Below are positions 60,104-64,000 of a DNA stretch of 64,000 nt, one piece after another. Source of the DNA: Myxococcales bacterium (lineage in GTDB: Bacteria; Myxococcota_A; Polyangia; Palsa-1104; JAEUJZ01). A model generated the notes under the pieces. That model saw nothing but the letters and a program-made list of their open reading frames with translations. It was not told where the DNA came from and did not search any database. The first letter of the stretch is position 1, and each line of letters begins with the position of its first letter. A program made the position numbers and the translations under genes. Location: the NCBI GenBank assembly GCA_016794365.1, contig JAEUKB010000100.1, forward strand, positions 62,001-126,000. Direction: 5' to 3'.

Positions 60104-61078
60104 CTACGACAGCGACAGCATCTTGTCGATTGGCGCTTTGGCCGCCAGGCGCAGATCCTCAGGCAGGATCAAGGCCGGGGTCAGATCCCGCAGCGCCAGG
60201 TAGATCTTTTCCGGCGTGTTCTTGCGCATGTGCGGGCACTCATTGCACGCGCAGCCGCCTTCCGCAGGGGCCGGAATGAAGGTCTTGTGCGGGGCGCGCT
60301 TCTGCATCTCGTGGATGACGCCCGGCTCGGTCACGATGATCAGCTCGCTGGCTGGGCAGTCGATCGCGTACTTGATCAGCGCCGAGGTCGAGCCAACAAA
60401 GTGGGCGTGGCCAAGGATTCGCTCCTCGCACTCGGGATGGGCCAGGATGTGCGCGCTGGGATGATCAAGCTTTAATCGGACCAGTTCTCGCTCGCTGAAG
60501 ATCTCATGCACCTGACAAGACCCCGGATAGACGACCATGCCTGTGCGCCCGGTCTTCTTCATTAGGTAGCGCCCCAGGTGCTGGTCAGGCGCAAACAAGA
60601 TCGGCTGCTCGGGTGGATAGGAGCGCAGGATCTTTTCGGCATTGGACGAGGTCACGATGCAGTCGGACATCGCCTTCACCGCCGCCGAGCAGTTGATGTA
60701 GCTGACGGTGACATGGTCAGGATACTTGCGCTGCCAAGCGGCCAGCTGCTCGGGACGACAGCCATCGGCCAGCGAGCACGATGCGGTCATGTCCGGCACC
60801 AGCACCGTGCGGCTGGGATTGAGAATCTTGGCCACTTCCGCCATGAAGTGAACGCCCGCAAAGACGATCACATCGGCCTGCGTCTTTTGGGCAGCCTGGG
60901 CAAGCTGAAGCGAGTCGCCCACAAAGTCCGCCAGGTCTTGAATCTCGGAGTCCTGGTAGTAGTGGGCGAGCAAGACAGCGTTGCGCTCTTTCTTCAGGCG
61001 CAGGATGGCTCCGCCGAGGTCCGAGGGAATGGGGTCAGCGGGCTTGGGCCTAGGGGAAAGCGGGACGAGCGGTTCCAT
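60104..61078 (-). CDS. nadA: Quinolinate synthase A
   Basis: [4Fe-4S] enzyme that condenses iminoaspartate with dihydroxyacetone phosphate to quinolinate in de novo NAD synthesis. Motifs include LLAHYYQDSEIQDLADFVGDS, the cluster cysteines in TASCSLADGC, HPECEERI and GCACNECPHM, and YINCSA. It has 324 residues, shorter than the E. coli enzyme (347) and close to the compact thermophile type. It is divergent from the sigma-54 regulator gene; nadB and nadC are not in the window. Confidence 0.95.
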   Translation of the reverse strand: MEPLVPLSPRPKPADPIPSDLGGAILRLKKERNAVLLAHYYQDSEIQDLADFVGDSLQLAQAAQKTQADVIVFAGVHFMAEVAKILNPSRTVLVPDMTASCSLADGCRPEQLAAWQRKYPDHVTVSYINCSAAVKAMSDCIVTSSNAEKILRSYPPEQPILFAPDQHLGRYLMKKTGRTGMVVYPGSCQVHEIFSERELVRLKLDHPSAHILAHPECEERILGHAHFVGSTSALIKYAIDCPASELIIVTEPGVIHEMQKRAPHKTFIPAPAEGGCACNECPHMRKNTPEKIYLALRDLTPALILPEDLRLAAKAPIDKMLSLS

Positions 61079-61122
61079 GGTTTTGCGGCTCTTTAGTGCG
61101 GCGCGGATGTTAGCATCCGTGC

Positions 61123-62523
61123 ATGGCCAACGTCCTGATTATCGACGACAACGAGACCATGCGAGAAGGCGTCGCGCAGGTCGTCCGGCGGATGGGCCAC
61201 AAAGTATGTGCCTCTGCGTCGGGCAGTGAGGCGCTGGCCATCTTCAAAAAGACGCCAGCGGACTTTGTGATCACCGACCTCAAGATGAACGGCATGGACG
61301 GTCTGGAAGTGCTGCGTCGCATTCGCGAGCTGGACCCAGACTGTCCGACGCTGCTGATGACGGCGTATGGCTCAGTCGAAGCGGCGGTCGAAGCGATGAA
61401 GCTGGGCGCGATGGACTTTCTGACCAAGCCTTTTGCGCCGGAAGTGGTGCGACTGAAGGTAGAGCGAGCGCTAGAGCTACGGGCCGCGCGTCGCATGAAC
61501 GAGAAGCTGCGGGCGGAAAACGATCAGCTTCGCGATGGCGATGGCGATGGCGAACAGCATCAGTCGCTGGTCGGTGCGACGGAGGCCATGCGCAGGCTGC
61601 ACGAGCAGATCGCAAAAGTGGCCAAGACCGATGCCTCGGTGGCGATCTATGGAGAGTCCGGGACCGGCAAAGAGCTGGTGGCGCGGGCCATTCACCTGCT
61701 GAGCCGTCGCAGCCAAGGGCCGTTTATCAAGGTGAACTGCGGGGCGATCGCGGAGACGCTGCTAGAGAGCGAGCTGTTTGGACACGAGCGCGGCGCGTTT
61801 ACGGGCGCAATCAAGCGCAGGCTGGGACGGCTGGAGCTGGCCGATGGCGGGACGCTGCTGCTCGATGAGATCGGCGAGATCTCAGCGGCGATGCAGGTGA
61901 AGCTGCTGCGGGTGCTGCAAGAAGGCACGTTCGAGCGCGTCGGTGGAGAGCAGACCATCAAGGTGGATCTGCGCATCTTGTCGGCCACGCACCGCGACCT
62001 GCCCAAGCTCATCAGCGAGGGCAAGTTCCGCGAAGACCTGTTCTATCGCTTGCAGGTGGTGCCGCTGTCGGTGCCGCCCCTGCGAGAGCGACGCGCGGAC
62101 ATCCCAGAGCTGTGCCGACACTTTATCGCCAAGCACGGGCCGCGCTGCAATCCGTCGGTCACGGCCATTGCGGAAGACGCGCTGACCCGGCTGTACGCCT
62201 ATCACTTCCCCGGCAACGTCCGCGAGCTGGAAAACGTGGTGTCGCAGGCGATGGTGTTCTGCGAGGGCAACACCATCACGGCGGCCTCGCTGCCCGCGCA
62301 CATTCGGGGAGAAGAAGCGCCGCAGCGCGGGAGCACCGATCTCGCCAGCCTGGAGCTACCGAGCGGAAGCATGACGCTGCCCGAGATCCTCGACGATCTG
62401 GAACGCCAGCTCATCCTCAAAGCGTATCGCGAGGCCAAGGGCGTAAAGACCGAGACCGCGCGACTGCTCGGGATCAAGCCAAGCGCGCTGTACTACAAGC
62501 TGGACAAGTATCGGATTGAGTAA
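61123..62523 (+). CDS. Sigma-54-dependent response regulator (NtrC family)
   Basis: A 466-residue enhancer-binding protein. The receiver has IIDDNE, phosphoacceptor Asp in ITDLKMNG and TKPFAP. The AAA+ domain has GESGTGKELV, the intact sigma-54 loop GAFTGA and GGTLLLDEIGEI. A Fis-type helix-turn-helix (TETARLLGIKPSALYYKLDKY) closes it. It shares architecture with the regulator at 42576 but differs in the linker, which here has a DGDGDG run. No cognate kinase is adjacent. Confidence 0.94.
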   Translation: MANVLIIDDNETMREGVAQVVRRMGHKVCASASGSEALAIFKKTPADFVITDLKMNGMDGLEVLRRIRELDPDCPTLLMTAYGSVEAAVEAMKLGAMDFLTKPFAPEVVRLKVERALELRAARRMNEKLRAENDQLRDGDGDGEQHQSLVGATEAMRRLHEQIAKVAKTDASVAIYGESGTGKELVARAIHLLSRRSQGPFIKVNCGAIAETLLESELFGHERGAFTGAIKRRLGRLELADGGTLLLDEIGEISAAMQVKLLRVLQEGTFERVGGEQTIKVDLRILSATHRDLPKLISEGKFREDLFYRLQVVPLSVPPLRERRADIPELCRHFIAKHGPRCNPSVTAIAEDALTRLYAYHFPGNVRELENVVSQAMVFCEGNTITAASLPAHIRGEEAPQRGSTDLASLELPSGSMTLPEILDDLERQLILKAYREAKGVKTETARLLGIKPSALYYKLDKYRIE

Positions 62524-62525
62524 GC

Positions 62526-63281
62526 TCAGCCGATGAGCAGGCCGCCGTTGACACGGAGAACCTGGCCGGTGATGTAGCTGGCGCGCGGAGAAGCCAAAAA
62601 CGCAACGGCTTCAGCGACATCTTCGGGCGCACCAATTCGACCGAGCGGAATCTGCGCAGTCAGCTTCTGGCGCGCTTCGCCCTGGACGTGCTGCTGGGTC
62701 ATGTCGGTCTCGATAAAGCCAGGAGACACCGCGTTGACGGTAATCCCGCGAGAGGCCAGCTCACGCGCCAAGGTGCGGGTCATGCCGATAAGTCCCGCCT
62801 TTGCAGCGACGTAGCTGACCTGGCCGGTGTTGCCCATCTCACCGACCACGGAGGTCAGGTTGATGATGCGTCCCGACTCTTTGGCCTTGAGCAGCAGCCG
62901 TGAAGCCGCTCGGCTAAGATAGAACGCCGACGACAAGTTGGTTTCGATGACCTTGTGCCAGTCTGCGGTCTTGACGCGCATGAGCAGTCCATCGACGGCC
63001 ACCGCTGCGTTATTGACCACCACGTCCAGGCGTCCGTACCGCTCTCCGATGGCTTTGATGGCTGCATCGACGGCGGACTCATTGGCCACATCGAACGGAG
63101 ACAGCGCGGCGTTGCCTTCGCCCAGCTCTGCCAGGGTCTGCTGCGCCGCCGCTTCATTAGAGACATAGTTGACGACGACAAAGAGGCCATCGCGCACCAG
63201 GGCCTTGGCAATGGCGCGACCGATGCCACGGGAAGCGCCTGTCACCAGCGCTACGCGACGTTCAGAGGGAGTAGTTGTCAT
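62526..63281 (-). CDS. fabG: 3-oxoacyl-ACP reductase FabG
   Basis: NADPH-dependent short-chain dehydrogenase reducing 3-oxoacyl-ACP in fatty-acid elongation. Signatures are TGASRGIGRAIA (cofactor), NNAAV, the catalytic Ser in INLTSVVGEMG and YxxxK in VSYVAAKAGLIGM, and NAVSPGFIETDMT. The length is 251 residues. It follows fabD by 40 bases in the same direction, the usual fab cluster order; acpP does not follow within the window. Confidence 0.95.
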   Translation of the reverse strand: MTTTPSERRVALVTGASRGIGRAIAKALVRDGLFVVVNYVSNEAAAQQTLAELGEGNAALSPFDVANESAVDAAIKAIGERYGRLDVVVNNAAVAVDGLLMRVKTADWHKVIETNLSSAFYLSRAASRLLLKAKESGRIINLTSVVGEMGNTGQVSYVAAKAGLIGMTRTLARELASRGITVNAVSPGFIETDMTQQHVQGEARQKLTAQIPLGRIGAPEDVAEAVAFLASPRASYITGQVLRVNGGLLIG

Positions 63282-63321
63282 GAAGTGCTCGCTTCGCTTG
63301 TGAGGGTTTTGAAGCCACGGT

Positions 63322-64000
63322 TTACGCGGTCTTGGGTGCGACCAGCTCCGTCACGACGCCCAGTCCGCTTGGGTCCGCAAAACCAGCCAGGGCGACGCTC
63401 GGTGCGATCCGCTTGACCAGACCTTGCAGCACCTTGCCCGGACCGACTTCGATGACAGCGGTAGCGCCCAGGCTGACCAGTCGGACGACGCAGCCTTCCC
63501 AGCGCACGGTGCCCGCAACCTGCCGGACGAGCCGATCGCGCACCGCATCGGCATCGCCTTGTGGATACAGCTCGGCGTCGATGTTGGCGACGACTGGAAC
63601 CTGGGGTGACGACACAGCGACCTTGGCCAGCTCTGCCGCCAGCTGATGCGCAGCGGGCTCCATCAGGGTCGAGTGAAACGGCGCGGACACCGGCAGCGCT
63701 TTGACGAGCTTGCAGCCCTTCTGCTTGGCCAGCGCCATCGCACGCTCGACCGCTGGCTTGTGCCCAGAGATCACGACCTGGCCCGCTCCGTTTTCGTTGG
63801 CAGCTTGGACCTTTTCGCTCTCGGTGCAAGACGCGACACACAGCGCAGTTACGTCCGTGCTGGACAGACCGACCAGCGCCGCCATCGCGCCGAGTCCTTC
63901 CGGGACAGCCTGCTGCATAAAGCGGCCTCGCAGGTGAACCAGACGCACGGCGTCGGCAAAGCCCAGGCTCTGGGCAGCGACCAGCGCGGAATACTCACCA
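63322..64000 (-). CDS. fabD: Malonyl-CoA:ACP transacylase FabD, 5' part outside the window
   Basis: The frame runs off the right edge; about 226 C-terminal residues are visible. It loads malonyl groups onto acyl carrier protein. The visible start, GEYSALVAAQSL, directly follows the nucleophile elbow (GHSxG) that lies outside, the catalytic histidine is in VSAPFHSTLM, and the C-terminal VIEVGPGKVLQGL is typical. Translation from a start within the window is not intended. Confidence 0.95.
   Translation of the reverse strand, partial: GEYSALVAAQSLGFADAVRLVHLRGRFMQQAVPEGLGAMAALVGLSSTDVTALCVASCTESEKVQAANENGAGQVVISGHKPAVERAMALAKQKGCKLVKALPVSAPFHSTLMEPAAHQLAAELAKVAVSSPQVPVVANIDAELYPQGDADAVRDRLVRQVAGTVRWEGCVVRLVSLGATAVIEVGPGKVLQGLVKRIAPSVALAGFADPSGLGVVTELVAPKTA

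Overview
The window is a G+C-rich chromosomal segment of a Gram-negative bacterium that looks like a myxobacterium or a close relative (Myxococcota/deltaproteobacterial lineage). The grounds are gene content: three intact eukaryote-like Ser/Thr protein kinases plus one decayed copy, two sigma-54 response regulators, many lipoproteins with low-complexity Gly/Ser/Asp linkers (FG-GAP, ADYC and cysteine-cluster types), an OmpA protein with thrombospondin type 3 repeats, a large STAND/WD40 protein, and an outer-membrane TolC homologue. No rRNA, tRNA, CRISPR array, integrase or transposase was recognised.

Layout. 1-2966: two lipoproteins, one a 5'-nucleotidase. 3122-8675: a complete isc iron-sulphur assembly operon (MerR-type regulator, iscS, iscU, iscA, hscB, hscA, fdx) behind a good sigma-70-like promoter. 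8730-22053: a zinc-ribbon kinase, a MerC-type membrane protein, hutF, a DUF429 protein, an FG-GAP lipoprotein, an ExbB-ExbD-kinase operon, a crotonase, an SspB-like ClpXP adaptor and a TolC protein, closed by a strong bidirectional terminator. 22227-26441: an orphan contractile-tail tube homologue with a very long repetitive extension, then DUF779 and aldehyde dehydrogenase. 26442-33160: an AT-rich gap, a two-gene operon of metallophosphoesterase plus a trypsin-nSTAND-TM-WD40 giant, then a tandem repeat. 33160-42429: plsC, a kinase remnant, cupin, rimO, a LysR/SnoaL pair and the ADYC lipoprotein, with three period-11 repeat arrays. 42576-54771: two-component and ECF sigma/anti-sigma signalling, an orphan DNA methyltransferase, OmpA, a FAD protein and an esterase. 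54948-59624: rpsB-tsf-pyrH-frr with a Ser/Thr kinase as last gene. 60104-64000: nadA, a second sigma-54 regulator, fabG and partial fabD.

How the genes work together. The isc genes form one pathway: IscS supplies sulphur, IscU is the scaffold, HscA/HscB transfer the cluster, IscA and ferredoxin assist. Their regulator is a cysteine-bearing MerR protein where enterobacteria use IscR. rpsB-tsf-pyrH-frr is the widespread translation/UMP-kinase operon; here a kinase is appended, and it appears to start at a CTG codon. Two elements stand out as possible new biology: the tail-tube/repeat fusion at 22.2-24.3 kb, and the protease-STAND-WD40/metallophosphoesterase pair at 27.2-33.0 kb, which resembles NTP-dependent conflict (immunity or cell-suicide) modules described in multicellular bacteria. 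All assignments come from reading motifs by eye; no database search was run.
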